DNA from: Adiantum capillus-veneris
Lineage: Eukaryota > Streptophyta > Polypodiopsida > Polypodiales > Pteridaceae
Direction of reading: 5' to 3'
NCBI GenBank assembly: GCA_014529385.2
Contig: CM043954.1
Coordinates: 3,294,501-3,358,500, forward strand
Length of the DNA: 64,000 nucleotides
Under the pieces are notes generated by a model that worked only from the letters and a program-made list of their open reading frames with translations, searched no databases and was not told the origin of the DNA. The translations under genes and the position numbers were made by a program. Shown here piece by piece: positions 13,175 through 25,090 of this stretch (its first letter is position 1; every line of letters starts with the position of its first letter).

Positions 13175-13441
13175 TTGATTGTGCTAGATTCAAAAATTCC
13201 ACTTCCTCCTATAACACCACGGTTGGTTGAGCAATCGATTATGTATCAATTGTTAGCAAGAAGACTATATCAAAAGAACAAAGACAAAATTCTACTTTTG
13301 TGCATAAGTCTAGAGGAACAAGTCAACTACCTAAATCAAGCTCATGCAACATTAGTGGAGATCCATTTCGGAGTAGACCAAACATTGAAACAACGGGTTA
13401 GGGGTTTACTAGCCAAATATGAAGTGTGATGTTCATGCCTA
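13175..13441 (+). pseudogene. Tat-like gypsy integrase zinc-finger fragment
   Basis: A frame reads LLARRLYQKNKDKILLLC and then LNQAHATLVEIHFGVDQTL. It parallels the better preserved piece at 23.75-23.9 kb (LEQAHVGLA...) and the H-H part of the HHCC integrase finger, with GGH changed to EIH. The LTR element at 13442 cuts it. Confidence 0.6.
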
Positions 13442-14634
13442 TGTAACTTTAAATGGCCTAAATACTTGTGTGTAGCGGAAATTTGCATGAACATAGTGGG
13501 CATTTCATTAGGATAGATTCCTAATGAGAATTACAAGAGCGCTTGGGTGGAGAGAGCAACTAAAAGCATAACACCTAGTTAGATAGCATGAACAATACTT
13601 TCAAAAGAGAGAGAAATTAAGCTATTGACAACAGTTGAGGACCGGATTTACATGGAGCCGGTCCCCCTCCAAAAGGCTTTGTATTATAGTTTCTCCCATC
13701 AAGAGAGACATTGTATAATACAATTCTTTGTGTTCCTTCAAGACTAGCTAGTGCAATGAAGATGAAAGCTTCATGCACAAAGCAAAAAACTTCTCAAACA
13801 AAACATCAATTATCTCCGATCTCAGACCCAAGACCTCACACACCTTCAAAGATGGTGAGAGCTAGCGGGGTATGAGAGTAGATTGAGAGGAAGGAGCAGT
13901 TTTACAAGAAAGATGTACATCTCCTCACATAATCACTCATATTAGCATAGCTTAGCTTAGTAATTAGCATGGTAGAGGAGATGAGCATGCATTGAAGCTT
14001 GGCTCTTTATTGGATTTGCATCACAAAGCCAAGAGTTTTTGGTGTAGGCCTCCCTTCTCACAAGCTTGGAGTAGGTGATAAGCTTTCCATTAAAGCTTGA
14101 GAAGGAGAGAGAGTCTTCTTTACTTCACACATGAGATTGTGTGAGTGTGTGTGTGATAATCCTTGCAAAAATCATCCCCCTCTCTCTCTCTTGGTCGACC
14201 CCTCTTGCTATTTGCTCATGATCCACTCTCATTGGACCTCCCCAGGGCTAGCCAATGATAATTAAACAGTATAAGTGATAGCCTTCTGACATGTGTCCCC
14301 CTTTCCCCTTTTGTGAGAGCTTGATGTAATTAATAAATGCAACTAAACTCTCATTTGGACCCCTTTGCCTCCTAGCCAATAGGAATCAGGCAAGCCATTG
14401 GGCTGTTGAATGCTCATTGGACCCCTTGGGAGATTGTCCAATAGTCTTCTAGAGAGCTTAATTCTCATTGGTTCTTTTATTAAGTGTTTTTAAATTAATT
14501 AAACTAGATTTACTCTAGCCTAATTCTCTCATTGGTCCACCTCCAAGGCCATCCAATAGGAATTGGATACACCTTGTGGGCATCTGGGCTAGGTAGCTGA
14601 CATGTGTCCCTCATTCCCTTTGTGTAAAGGGAGC

Positions 14635-14708
<74 letters not shown>

Positions 14709-15072
14709 CTTTATATCTCATCCCCTACAAGCAAGGCTCGCCCCCTCCTTGTAGGGATTTGTAAAGACTTTTAAGACACACACAAAGCATCCAATTCCCC
14801 CCATGGTTGATCTTTGAATTTTGGAACCTTAGCATTTTGGAAGTCTTAATGGGCTGAACCTTAGGGTCTTTTTAGCCCATTGTTGCACATGGATCTTTTG
14901 TAGATGGCCCCCCCTTTGGATCCCTATTTTCACTCATTTGGATCCCTACTATGGCCGGTTTGCTATCTTAACCAATATTCTAGCTTTTTCTTCCCTGGCA
15001 CTTCCCCATATTAAATGATCAGTTTAACATGAGAAAATCATTTAGGAGAATTAGATATCAATTATTATGACA
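13442..15072 (-). repeat. LTR A, complete (1631 bp)
   Basis: On the plus strand it runs from TGTAACTTTAAATGG to TTATTATGACA, i.e. TG...CA termini on the minus strand. It contains a (TG)36 tract at 14636-14707. Family copies B to G occur elsewhere in the window. No open frame of note. Confidence 0.88.
14636..14707. repeat. (TG)36 microsatellite inside LTR A
   Basis: 72 bases of TG. The equivalent tract in LTR F (23173-23206) is only 17 units long, so the repeat has changed length between family members. Confidence 0.97.
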
Positions 15073-15085
15073 TTACCTCTCTCTT
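15073..15085 (-). promoter_or_regulatory. Polypurine tract of element A-B
   Basis: Minus strand AAGAGAGAGGTAA immediately before the LTR start TGTCATAA. The same tract follows LTR D at 20689. It is the expected primer for plus-strand DNA synthesis. Confidence 0.75.
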
Positions 15086-15867
15086 GAAATCATAGTCGTC
15101 CTCGACTATGGTGTAGAGAAGATAAAGCATATTCATGAGTCCTTTTCTTAGCGGGAAGAGGATCCCTATGTTACCCTACGACATCATTCCACAATGGATG
15201 ACTAGTCCATTTGGTGCTTGAGAGCCTGAGGCTACCGCAAGCATGTCTGCACATTAGTCCTATCAATCTTCCATAGTAGAGTGACAAACTCTACTTGGTG
15301 TTTGGGAGACGTCGTCTCCGCAAAGTTGATCTAAGCATACATACTACTTCATTTTTTTGCACAAATAAAGAAAAAGAGAGTCTTATAAGACAAAAACTTT
15401 GTTCATTTTTAACATTTTGTACATTTGCTTACTCTTGGGAAGCATTGTAAGCATTGACTCAGCCATTCTAACAACTTTTAGGTGTAAACTTTTAGGTGTA
15501 CTTTGGCACTTCAAGCCCTAGTTGCTATTCCTCTTTACCCCTTTAGAAAAAGCACTCAAGCTACTGTACCTGTGGCTCGAATACCATTAATTGCAAGGAA
15601 TAGAAGAGAGGGTGGTTCAACACCAAAACAGCACCGGCTCCTGTCAAGCTTCTAATAGATCAATAGTGGTTAAGCCGTAGGCAAGCCCCGTAGGACTCCA
15701 CTATTAAGACCATAGCTCTCGATGGTGATGCCCCGTTAACTGCACGAAGGCAGGCGCACTGCAAGGCTGAAAAATCCCTATTACTTACTCACAGGCAATT
15801 AATGATACCAACCATTTATAGCTAGCTTGAGGACCACCCTTCTTGAGCAAGAAAAGAGAAACCTTGT

Positions 15868-15879
15868 GCTCTGATACCA
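15868..15879 (-). promoter_or_regulatory. Primer-binding site, initiator Met-tRNA type
   Basis: Minus strand TGGTATCAGAGC, one base from the end of LTR B (…GTTACA). This 12-mer is the standard PBS of many plant LTR elements, complementary to the 3' end of initiator tRNA-Met. Confidence 0.88.
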
Positions 15880-15880
15880 A

Positions 15881-16217
15881 TGTAACTTTAAATGGCCTAA
15901 ATACTTGTGTGTAGCGGAAATTTGCATCAACATAGTGGGCATTTCATTAGAATAGATTCCTAATGAGAATTACAAGAGTGCTTGGGTGGAGAGAGCAACT
16001 AACATCATAACACGTAGTTAGATAGCATGAACAATACTTTCAAAAGAGAGAGAAATTAAGCTATTGACAACAGTTGAGGATTGGATTTACATGGAGCCGG
16101 TCTCCCCTCCAAAAGGCTTTGTATTATGGTTTCTCCCATCAACAGAGACAATGTACAATACAATTCTTTGTGTTCCTTCAAGACTAGCTAGTGCAATGAA
16201 GAAGAAAGCTTCATGCA
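15881..16217 (-). repeat. LTR B, 3' part only
   Basis: Matches the first ~340 plus-strand bases of LTR A with a few substitutions (e.g. 'agcggaaatttgcatcaaca'), then stops abruptly at 'cttcatgcacca'. Confidence 0.88.
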
Positions 16218-16381
16218 CCAATGTTTGCGGGTCGCCACGACGGACATCCATAGCATAGCTCTCAAGCATCAACATAAAATTATCGATACAGGGGAAGCGA
16301 CTCGAATGAGGCATGGAAACTCACTAGGATGTCAACCCTACTGAAGTGAACTCGAAGAGATGCAACTACTAACTCTACAAG

Positions 16382-17975
16382 TGTAATGAAATTGGCCTAT
16401 TTAATTTGAGAGTAGCGGAAATTAATGAGAGTACTTTTAAGAAATGACTTTGTGAGCGTAGCGGGTGAACATAATTGAAGATAGCAACATAATCATAGCA
16501 ATTAGTTAACTAGGCATGAACAATACTTTTGCAAGAGAAAGAATTTAGAGAACATGACAACAGTTGAGGACCGGATTTATGTGGATCTGGTCCCCCCTCC
16601 AATAGGCATTTGTATTATGATTTCTCCCATTAAGAGAGACTTATTACAATACAATCTTTGTGTTCCTTGTGACCTAGGTGATGCAATGAAGATGGAAAGA
16701 TTCATGCATCACAAACATAACATAAACTTGAAGAAAGCTTTAACTATCCCAAGCCTCAGTCCCAAGACCTCAAACACCTTCGAAGGTGGAGAGAGCTAGC
16801 AGGGAATGAGGGTAGGGAAGATGAAGAAGAAACATTTCGTAGGAGAAAGAATTAGTTCCTCACTTATCATAACTCTTGTTGATAGCATACATAATAGCAT
16901 AGTAACGAAGAAAAAGGATATGGCAAGCTTAAGCATTGAAGCATGGCTCTTGGTTGGATTTGCACTCCATATCCAAGAGTGTTGGTGTAGGCTCTCAACC
17001 TCTACTTGCTTGGAGAAGGAGAGGGAGCTCTTGCACTTTGCTAGCACACAATCAGAGTGTTTCTGAGTGTGTGTGGGTGAGTATACCCCCTAAGCAACCC
17101 CCTAGCTTGCTTGGGTCGACCCCCCCTTGTAGCTCATGCTTGAAGCTCATTGGACCCCTCCAGGCCTAGCCAGGAGGCATTACAAGCAGCAAGGGTAGCC
17201 TTGAGACAAGTGTCCCCCTTTCCCCTTTGAGAGAGAGGGCTAGATAAATGCTAAATCAATTAATTAAATCTCCTAAATTATTATTGGACCCCTTGGGTGG
17301 CCAACCAATAGGCTTCAGGCACACCATGAGGGCAACATGAGGAGGAACTTGACAAGTGTCCCTTTTGCTTTCTTTGTACCATGCATGCCTTGTGTGAGTG
17401 TGTGGGTGTTCTCTCTCATCCCCCCTCATGTAGGGCTCGCCCCCGCCTTGTAGGGATTGAATCTTTGACTTTTTGACACCTCTACCCCTCATGCATAGGC
17501 CCAATTCCCACCACAAGCTTGGCTCATAAGCACTTTAAGCTTGGGGTGGGTTCTCACCTCAAGTGCAACCCTAGCATCTCAAGCATGTCAAGCACCTCAA
17601 GCATCTCAATAATTAAGCACCTCAAGCACCTCAATCATCAAGCACCTCAAGAACCTTAGTCATCAAGCATGACAAGCACCTCGAGTTGGGTCGGGTTCCC
17701 GCGCCTCAAGCTCAGCCCTAGCTTACCTAAGGTCGTCAAGGCCTTTTACACACATTATTGGAGGTCTTCAATGAAGCTAACCGTAAGGTCTTATGCTCCA
17801 TTTGTTAGCCTTGCTCTTTGATAGACCATCTCTCATTTGGGCCCCTTTTCCATTGGCCCTGTGTTGAGATAGATCTATAAGCACATGTCTATATCTTAAC
17901 GCTTGTTCCCGTTTATTCTCCCACATTAAGTGATCAATTTAATATGAGAAAATCATTTGGGTTGGTTACATATTA
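16382..17975 (-). repeat. LTR C (lacks the last ~10 bp of its minus-strand 5' end)
   Basis: Starts TGTAATGAAATTGGCC and follows the A/D/G family throughout, including the 'agttgaggaccggattta' block and a run of 'caagcacctc' repeats near 17580-17700. At about 17960-17985 it passes without the usual TATGACA end into gypsy RT sequence. LTR E has exactly the same abnormal junction. The 164 bp before it (16218-16381) were not recognised. Confidence 0.85.
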
Positions 17976-18828
17976 GATATTAGATATTACTTGGTCTTTT
18001 GGCATATTACACATTTTGAAACATACTCTTGTATGTCCACTTTCATGGTAGGCCAATAGAAGTACGTCTCTACACATACCTTTAGAGTTTCGCAACTCAT
18101 GTAGACTCCTTGGATTAGGCCATCTTTTTATTACCTCTACCTTTTTTGGATCCATACAAATACCACCTTTAGAGATAATGTGACCTAATTTTTGAATCTC
18201 TTTTTTAAAAAAATCCACTTTTCTTTTGGTTAGAGGAAAGCCTAATCTCTCTCAAAACTTACCAGTTCATACTATTGCCTTTTGAACTCCTCTTGTGGAG
18301 CTTATAAAGCTCAATAAGGAGGCTTATTAGGCAGTGAACTTCGTGGTAAAAGCTCCACTGCATGGTCATTGTCCCCTCATTGTGGAGATAGCTCACGGGG
18401 GTATCATCAATAAAAACATTTTGGAATCCATTTAGGAATGTAGACAATTCTAATTCCTCTTGATTCCCGTCTTTTTTTTATTGTTATTGGTTGAAACATT
18501 GAATTCATTTACAGACTTTCTAACAAAAATCATGTATATGAATATATAGATTTTCATTAACTTGCGAAAAGCATGCATATTTACATGGGATAGGATGCTA
18601 CCCGACTCATAAACATGTATGTACATATCTCCTAGCTTAGGAAAGACAAAAGCCTTTTGCTATGAGCATCCTCTTTTGGAGTTTCCAGCATAGAAACTCA
18701 AGGCGGCTTGTTGCATGCATTTCTTTGGGGACAAGCACGATAGACATGCCCTTGTTGTCCACACTTGTAGCATTTGTTATCCTTACAATAACACTCTAGC
18801 TCTCTTGGAGAGAGTCTATTCTTACTAA
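17976..18828 (-). pseudogene. Ty3/gypsy gag-pol fragments: RT piece, protease-RT linker, zinc knuckle
   Basis: In the minus sense a CCHC knuckle (CYKCGQQGHVYRAC, 18715-18790) comes first, then a linker resembling the element at 60.2 kb (FQNVFIDDTPVSYL, 18380-18435), then an RT segment (KLGHIISKGGICMDPKKVEV, 18140-18205). Almost all of protease and the RT catalytic palm are missing. LTR D interrupts the gag sequence just before the knuckle (junction 18828/18829). Confidence 0.8.
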
Positions 18829-18973
18829 TGTAATGAAAATGGCCTATGAACTTAGAGAATAGCGGAATTAAGAGAATTAGAGTGAGAACCTTTGAGAGCA
18901 TAGATGGTGGACTTAATTGGTAGTAGCAACTTAATCATAACACTTAATTAACTAGGCATGAGCAATACCTTTG

Positions 18974-19014
<41 letters not shown>

Positions 19015-20688
19015 AGAGAATATGACAATAGTTGAGGACCGGATTTATGTGGAGCCGGTCCCCCTTCAAAAGGCATTTGTATTATAGATTCTCTCATTAA
19101 GAGAGACTTGGTACAATACAATCTTTGTGTTCCTTGAGACCTCTTTGGCATTATGGAGATGGAAGCTTTATATACCAAGCTTTTGCATAATATCAACAAT
19201 CAACCTTAGCTTGAAAACAATCAATAACTCATGAACATCATTAGTCTTTGTGTTCCCTAAATCATTTGAGTGCGAAAATATGTATACTTTTATGCATCAA
19301 CTTGTGTCTAAAGCAGCAATTAATCTACCTTGCAATACAATTAATCTACTTGCATTAAGTAACTAATCTACGTGCAATAAACCATTAGCCTTCTTGCAAT
19401 AAGTATAACATGCACTTTGTAGAAAGTATTAACTATCCCAAGCCTCAATCCCAAGACCTCAAACACCTTCGAAGGTGGAGAGAGCTAGCAGGGAATGAGG
19501 GTAGGGAAGAGGAAGAAGAACTATTCCATAGGAGAAACAAATAACTCCTCACTTATCATCACTCTTCTTGATTAGCATACATAATAGCATTAGTAATGAA
19601 GATGGAGAAGATGGAAAGATTAAGCATTGAAGCATAGCTCTTGGTCGGATTTGCATTCCATAGCCAAGAGTGTTGGTGTAGGCTCTCAACTTCTCAAGGA
19701 GCTTGGAGAAGGAGATGGAGCTCTTGCACCTTGCCTAGCACAAAATGAGAGTGTTTGTGAGTGTGTGTGGGTGAGTATACCCCCTAAGCAACCCCCTAGC
19801 TTTCTTGGGTTGACCCCCCCTTGTAGCTCATGCTTGAAGCTCATTGGACCCCTCCAGGCCTAGCCAAGGAGGCATTACAAGCAGCAAGGGTAGCCTTGAG
19901 ACAAGTGTCCCCCTTTCCCCTTTGAGAGAGAGGGCTAGATAAATGCAAAATCAATTAATTAAATCTCCTAAATTATCATTGGACCCCTTGGGTGGCCAAC
20001 CAATAGGCTTCACGCACACAATGAGAGCAACATGAGGAGGAACTTGACAAGCGTCCCTTTTGCTTTCTTTGTACCATGCATGCCTTGTGTGAGTATGTGG
20101 GTGTTCTCTCTCATCCCCCTTCATGTAGGGCTCGCCCCTCCTTGTAGGGATTGAATCTTTGACTTTTTGACACCTCAAGCCCTCATGCATAGGCCCAGTT
20201 CCCACCACAAGCTTGGCCCTTAAGCACTTTAAGCTTGGGCTGGGTTCTCACCTCAAGTGCAACCCTAACATCTCAAGCATGTCAAGCACCTCAAGCATCT
20301 CAATCATTAAGCACCTCAAGCATCTTAAGCACCTCAATCATCAAGCACCTTAGTCATCAAGCATGACAAGTAGGACAAGCACCTCGAGCTGGGTCGGGTT
20401 CCCGCGCCTCAAGCTCAGCCCTAGCTTACCTAAGGTCAAAGGACTTTTACACATATTACTGGAGGTCTTCAATGAAGCTAACCCTAAGGTCTAATGCTCC
20501 ATTGGTTAGCCTTGCTCTTTGATAGACCATCTCTCATTTGGGCCCCTTTACCATTGGCCCTTTGTTGAGATATATCAATAAGCACATGTCTATATCTTAA
20601 CCCTTGTTCTCGTTTATTCTCACACATTAAGTGATCAGTTTAATATGAGAAAATCATTTGGGTTGGTTAGATATTAGTTTTTATGACA
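18829..20688 (-). repeat. LTR D, complete termini (1860 bp)
   Basis: Runs from TGTAATGAAAATGGCC to TTTTTATGACA. It is longer than A or G because of extra sequence near 19190-19430 (several 'caatctacttgcaat'-like iterations) and carries a (GA)n tract at 18976-19010. It is inserted in gypsy gag; the preceding five bases are ACTAA. Confidence 0.85.
18976..19010. repeat. (GA)n microsatellite in LTR D
   Basis: About 17 GA units, where other family copies have only 'agagagagaa'. Confidence 0.95.
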
Positions 20689-20797
20689 TTACCTCTCTCT
20701 TGACATCATAGTCGTCCTCGACTATGAGGTAGAGATGGTAAAGTCCCACCCATTAGTCCATTGGTCTTAGCGAGTAGAGGATCCATTTTTACCCAAT
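20689..20797 (-). other. Collapsed interior (109 bp) between LTR D and LTR E
   Basis: Begins with the same polypurine-side sequence as the A-B interior (15073-15180: 'catagtcgtcctcgactatg', 'gaggatcc') and stops at 'tttttacccaa' against the start of LTR E. The intact interior would carry 'ctgataccaa' (the PBS) at the LTR E side, so a deletion between two short TACC sites could explain the junction. Confidence 0.7.
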
Positions 20798-22385
20798 GTA
20801 ATGAAATTGTCCTATTTAATTTGAGAGAAGCGGAAATTAATGAGAGTACTTTTTAGAAATGACTTTGTGAGCGTAGCGGGTGAACATAATTGAAGATAGC
20901 AACATAATCATAGCAATTAGTTAACTTGGCATGAACAATACTTTTGCAAGAGAGAGAATTTAGAGAACATGACAACAGTTGAGGACCGGATTTATGTGGA
21001 GCCGGTCCCCCCTCCAATAGGCATTTGTACTATGATTTCTCCCATTAAGAGAGACTTGTTACAATACAATCTTTGTGTTCCTTGTGACCTAGGTGATGCA
21101 ATGAAGATGGAAAGATTCATGCATCACAAACATAACATAAACTTGAAGAAAGCTTTAACTATCCCAAGCCTCAGTCCCAAGACCTCAAACACCTTCGAAG
21201 GTGGAGAGAGCTAGCAGGGAATGAGGGTAGGGAAGATGAAGAAGAAACATTTCGTAGGAGAAAGAATTAGTTCCTCACTTATCATAACTCTTGTTGATAG
21301 CATACATAATAGCATAGTAATGAAGAAAAAGGATATGGCAAGCTTAAGCATTGAAGCATGGCTCTTGGTTGGATTTGCACTCCATATCCAAGAGTGTTGG
21401 TGTAGGCTCTCAACCTCTACTTGCTTGGAGAAGGAGAGGGAGCTCTTGCACTTTGCTAGCACACAATCAGAGTGTTTCTGAGTGTGTGTGGGTGAGTATA
21501 CCCCCTAAGCAACCCCCTAGCTTGCTTGGGTCGACCCCCCCTTGTAGCTCATGCTTGAAGCTCATTGGACCCCTCCAGGCCTAGCCAGGAGGCATTACAA
21601 GCAGCAAGGGTAGCCTTGAGACAAGTGTCCCCCTTTCCCCTTTGAGAGAGAGGGCTAGATAAATGCTAAATCAATTAATTAAATCTCCTAAATTATTATT
21701 GGACCCCTTGGGTGGCCAACCAATAGGCTTCAGGCACACCATGAGGGCAACATGAGGAGGAACTTGACAAGTGTCCCTTTTGCTTTCTTTGTACCATGCA
21801 TGCCTTGTGTGAGTGTGTGGGTGTTCTCTCTCATCCCCCCTCATGTAGGGCTAGCCCCCTCCTTGTAGGGATTGAATATTTGACTTTTTGACACCTCTAC
21901 CCCTCATGCATAGGCCCAATTCCCACCACAAGCTTGGCTCATAAGCACTTTAAGCTTGGGGTGGGTTCTCACCTCAAGTGCAACCCTAGCATCTCAAGCA
22001 TGTCAAGCACCTCAAGCATCTCAAGCACCTCAAGCACCTTAGTCATCAAGCATGACAAGCAGGACAAGCACCTCGAGTTGGGTCAGGTTCCCGCGCCTCA
22101 AGCTCAGCCCTAGCTTACCTAAGGTCAAAGGCCTTTTACACACATTATTGGAGGTCTTCAATGAAGCTAACCCCAACGTCTTATGCTCCATTTGTTAGCC
22201 TTGCTCTTTGATAGACCATCTCTCATTTGGGCCCCTTTTCCATTGGCCCCGTGTTGAGATAGATCTATAAGCACATGTCTATATCTTAACACTTGTTTTC
22301 GTTTATTCTCCCACATTAAGTAATCAATTTAATATGAGAAAATCATTTGGGTTGGTTACATATTAGATATTAGATATTACTTGGT
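20798..22385 (-). repeat. LTR E, near-identical to LTR C
   Basis: Follows LTR C base for base with an offset of about 4415 and only scattered differences (e.g. 'aacgaag' against 'aatgaag'), up to a deletion of some 'caagcacctc' units. It ends in the same abnormal gypsy junction. It acts as the second LTR of the D-E pair and as one end of a tandem duplication. Confidence 0.88.
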
Positions 22386-22718
22386 CTTTTGGCGTATTAC
22401 ACATTTTGAAACATACTCTTGTATGTCCACTTTCATGGTAGGCCAATAGAAGTACGTCTCTACACATACCTTTAGAGTTTTGCAACTCATGTAGACTCCT
22501 TGGATTAGGCCATCTTTTTATTACCTCTACCTTTTGTGGATCCATACAAATACCACCTTTAGAGATAATGTGACCTAATTATTGAATCTCTTTATAAAAA
22601 AATCCACTTTTCTTTTGGTTAGAGGAAAGCCTAATCTCTCTCAAAACTTACCAGTTCATGCTATTGCCTTTTGAACTCCTCTCTCAAAACTTACCAGTTC
22701 ATGCTACTGCCTTTTGAA
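22386..22718 (-). pseudogene. Second copy of the 18-kb gypsy RT fragment
   Basis: Repeats 17976-18300 (CMDPKKVEV becomes MDPQKVEVIKRWPNPRSLHE). Its end is a direct duplication of about 43 bp (22636-22678 and 22679-22718, 'acttaccagttcatgct') before it runs into LTR F. Confidence 0.8.
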
Positions 22719-23171
22719 CCCCCCTCTCTCTTGGTCGACCCCTCTTGCTATTTGCTCATGCTCCACTCTCATTGGACCTCCCCAGGGCTAGCCAATGATA
22801 ATTAAACATTATAAGTGATAGCCTTCTGACATGTGTCCCCCTTTCCCCTTTTGTGAGAGCTTGATGTAATTAATAAATGCAACTAAACTCTCATTGGACC
22901 CCTTTGCCTCGTGGCCAATAGGAATCAGGCAAGCCATTGGGCTGCTGAATGCTCATTGGACCCCTTGGGAGACTGTCCAATAGTCTTCTAGAGAGCTTAA
23001 TTCTCATTGTTTCTTTTATTAAGTGTTTTTAAATTAATTAAACTAGATTTACTCTAGCTTAATTCTCATTGGTCCACCTCCAAGGCCATCCAATAGGAAT
23101 TGGGTACACCTTGTGGGCATATGGGCTAGGGAGCTGACATGTGTCCCTCATTCCCTTTGTGTAAAGGGAGC

Positions 23172-23207
<36 letters not shown>

Positions 23208-23585
23208 CTTAATGTCTCATCCCCTACAAGCAAGGCTCACCCCCTCCTATGTAGGGATTTGTAAAGACTTTTGGGACACACACAAAGCATCCAATTCCCC
23301 CCATGGTTGACCTTTGGACCTAACCTTTGAATTTTGGAACCTTAGCATATTGGAAGTCTTAATGGGCTGAACCTTAGGGTCTTTTTAGCCCATTGTTGCA
23401 CATGGCTCTTTTGCAGATGGCCCCCCCTTTGGATCCCTATTTTCCCTCCTTTGGATCCCTACTGTGGCTGGTCTGCTAGCTTAACTAATATTCTAGCTTT
23501 TTCTCCCCTGGCACTTCCCCATATTAAATGATCAGTTTAACATGAGAAAATCATTTAGGAGAATTAGATATTGATTATTATGATA
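22719..23585 (-). repeat. LTR F, U3 half only
   Basis: Matches LTR A from about 14178 to its end (e.g. 'ttggtcgacccctcttgcta', 'ggagaattagata'). The terminal TATGACA has changed to TATGATA. It includes a (TG)17 tract at 23173-23206. Confidence 0.85.
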
Positions 23586-25085
23586 GCCTATGTAGATAGT
23601 TTCTCCCAATGCAAAAAGAGGGCAGTTATACTACATGCTACTTTATTCCAAATATTTGTTGCTACACCTAAGTGGAGCAAATATTTGGTGGAGTCCTTGA
23701 TAAACAGAAAAATTCCTGATGATATGATAAAATGTAGACAAAGAGAAAATTACATCATGATCAGTCAACATCTATACCAATGAGAAATAGCCCAGTAGCT
23801 TAGACTATGTGCTAATGAAGATGAGTCTTGGAGCAGGCACATGTAGGTCTAGCACAATGTTATTTCTCTCGTTTGACCATGGCTAGAGAAAATCTGATGG
23901 TTGGCATATGTTGGTCAATTCTGTTTGTATATGCTAAAGAATTTGTTAGGAGATATGACTCTTGCAAAAGAGCTAAAATGCCAACTATAATGGTTGGCAT
24001 TCCATTGCAACCAATGATGCAAGCAAGAGAATTTGCTAAGTGGGGTGTTGACTTTGTTGGTCCTATACAACCACCACTTACAGGACTCATGCACAATATA
24101 ATATTGTAGCCACAGATTATTTGGCCAAGTGGACCGAAGTGAGATCCACTAGAAAGAATGATGCACAAACATGGCTTCATTCTCATATGATTGTATATTC
24201 ACACGATATGGACCTCCTATTGAGCTTGTGAGCGATAAAGGAACACATTTCCTCAACGAGGTGATAGAAAATTTGTTGAACGAGTTTATGGTTATCCATA
24301 ACAAATCCACACTCTATCATTCTCAAGAGAATGGCCAAGCAGAGTAGACAAACAAAATCCTTAGCTCTATTCTTATAAAAATTGTGAGCTCTAGACGTAC
24401 TAACAAGAAGATGAATCTCCATTAATCTCTTTGGGCTTATAAGGTTTCATACAAAACAAATTTAAATGCCACTCCTTTTAATCTAGTCTACAACTTGATG
24501 TTATATTGCCAATAGAGATTTTACTTCCAACACTTAGGGTTACATGTGACCTAAAATGGCGGGTCATGAACTATCAAAACAACTAGAAAACCTTGAGCAA
24601 TTAGATGAGAAAAGGATAGCATCCATTGCACATATCTATGTTCAAAAGAGAAAGTAGAAAAAGTTCTTTTGACTCTCATTTGCTGACTAAAATCTTCAAA
24701 CAAGAAGATCTAGTATTGGTATATTCCTTGAAACAACACATTCTGAAATTCAAGACAAAGGGGCACTGACCATTTGTGATTGAGGAATATTTAAGGTATC
24801 CCCTTAGATGAAGAAAACATGGAATATTGGATAAGTGGATGTCGTTTTTGTGAAAATATAATTTTCCATTGACCAATGATATCTTCGAGAAAATGCATGT
24901 AGCAATAGAATGCAAGATCAAGTGGCAACAACAGATTATTTAAGAGGTTCATGTAGCAATAGAATGCAAGATCAAGTGGCAACAACAGATCATTGAAGAG
25001 GTTCATAAAATGCATGTAGCAATAGAATGCAAGATCAAGTGGCAACAACAGATCATTGAAGAGGTTCATGAGGAATCTTGTGTTT
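23586..25085 (+). pseudogene. Tat-like Ty3/gypsy integrase
   Basis: Upstream linker ATPKWSKYLVESLINRKIPD (23660-23715), zinc-binding part EFVRRYDSCKRAK (23938-23976), integrase core FAKWGVDFVGPI (first catalytic Asp, 24032-24066), RYGPPIELVSDKGTHFLNE (second Asp, about 24200-24260) and YHSQENGQAE (third catalytic Glu kept, 24316-24346), followed by a stop. LWAYKVSYKTNLNATPFNL follows near 24430. The C-terminal part decays and passes into short tandem repeats at 24893-25075. Several stops and frame changes are present and no RT precedes it; LTR F abuts its start. Confidence 0.85.
24893..25075 (+). repeat. Three tandem copies of a 53-69 bp coding segment
   Basis: The unit contains 'catgtagcaatagaatgcaa' and 'caagtggcaacaacag' and reads HVAIECKIKWQQQIIEEVH in one frame. 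Copies start near 24896, 24949 and 25014; the second and third are nearly identical and the first has ATTATTTAAG for ATCATTGAAG. Confidence 0.9.
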
Positions 25086-25090
25086 GAGTT

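Larger units (their letters stand above)
13442..16217 (-). mobile_element. Non-autonomous or deleted LTR retrotransposon A-B (minus orientation)
   Basis: Two direct repeats (13442-15072 and 15881-16217) flank an 808-bp interior (15073-15880) with no coding capacity. In the minus sense the interior starts with a primer-binding site TGGTATCAGAGC next to the LTR end and finishes with the purine run AAGAGAGAGGTAA next to the LTR start TGTCATAA. These are the diagnostic signals of an LTR retroelement primed by initiator Met-tRNA. The upstream LTR (B) is truncated at about 16217, so no target-site duplication can be checked. The interior lacks gag and pol, as in LARD-type elements, unless it was deleted secondarily. 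Confidence 0.85.

Noticed and set aside
15868-15879. Possible tRNA gene fragment at GCTCTGATACCA
   Set aside because: Only the 12-base primer-binding complement is present, next to an LTR end; no cloverleaf around it.
17580-17700. 'caagcacctc' iterations as a coding repeat
   Set aside because: Present in all copies of a non-coding LTR and vary in number; simple LTR-internal repeat.
24896-25075. Spaced direct repeats that could suggest a CRISPR-like array
   Set aside because: Contiguous in-frame coding triplication without spacers, in a plant retroelement.
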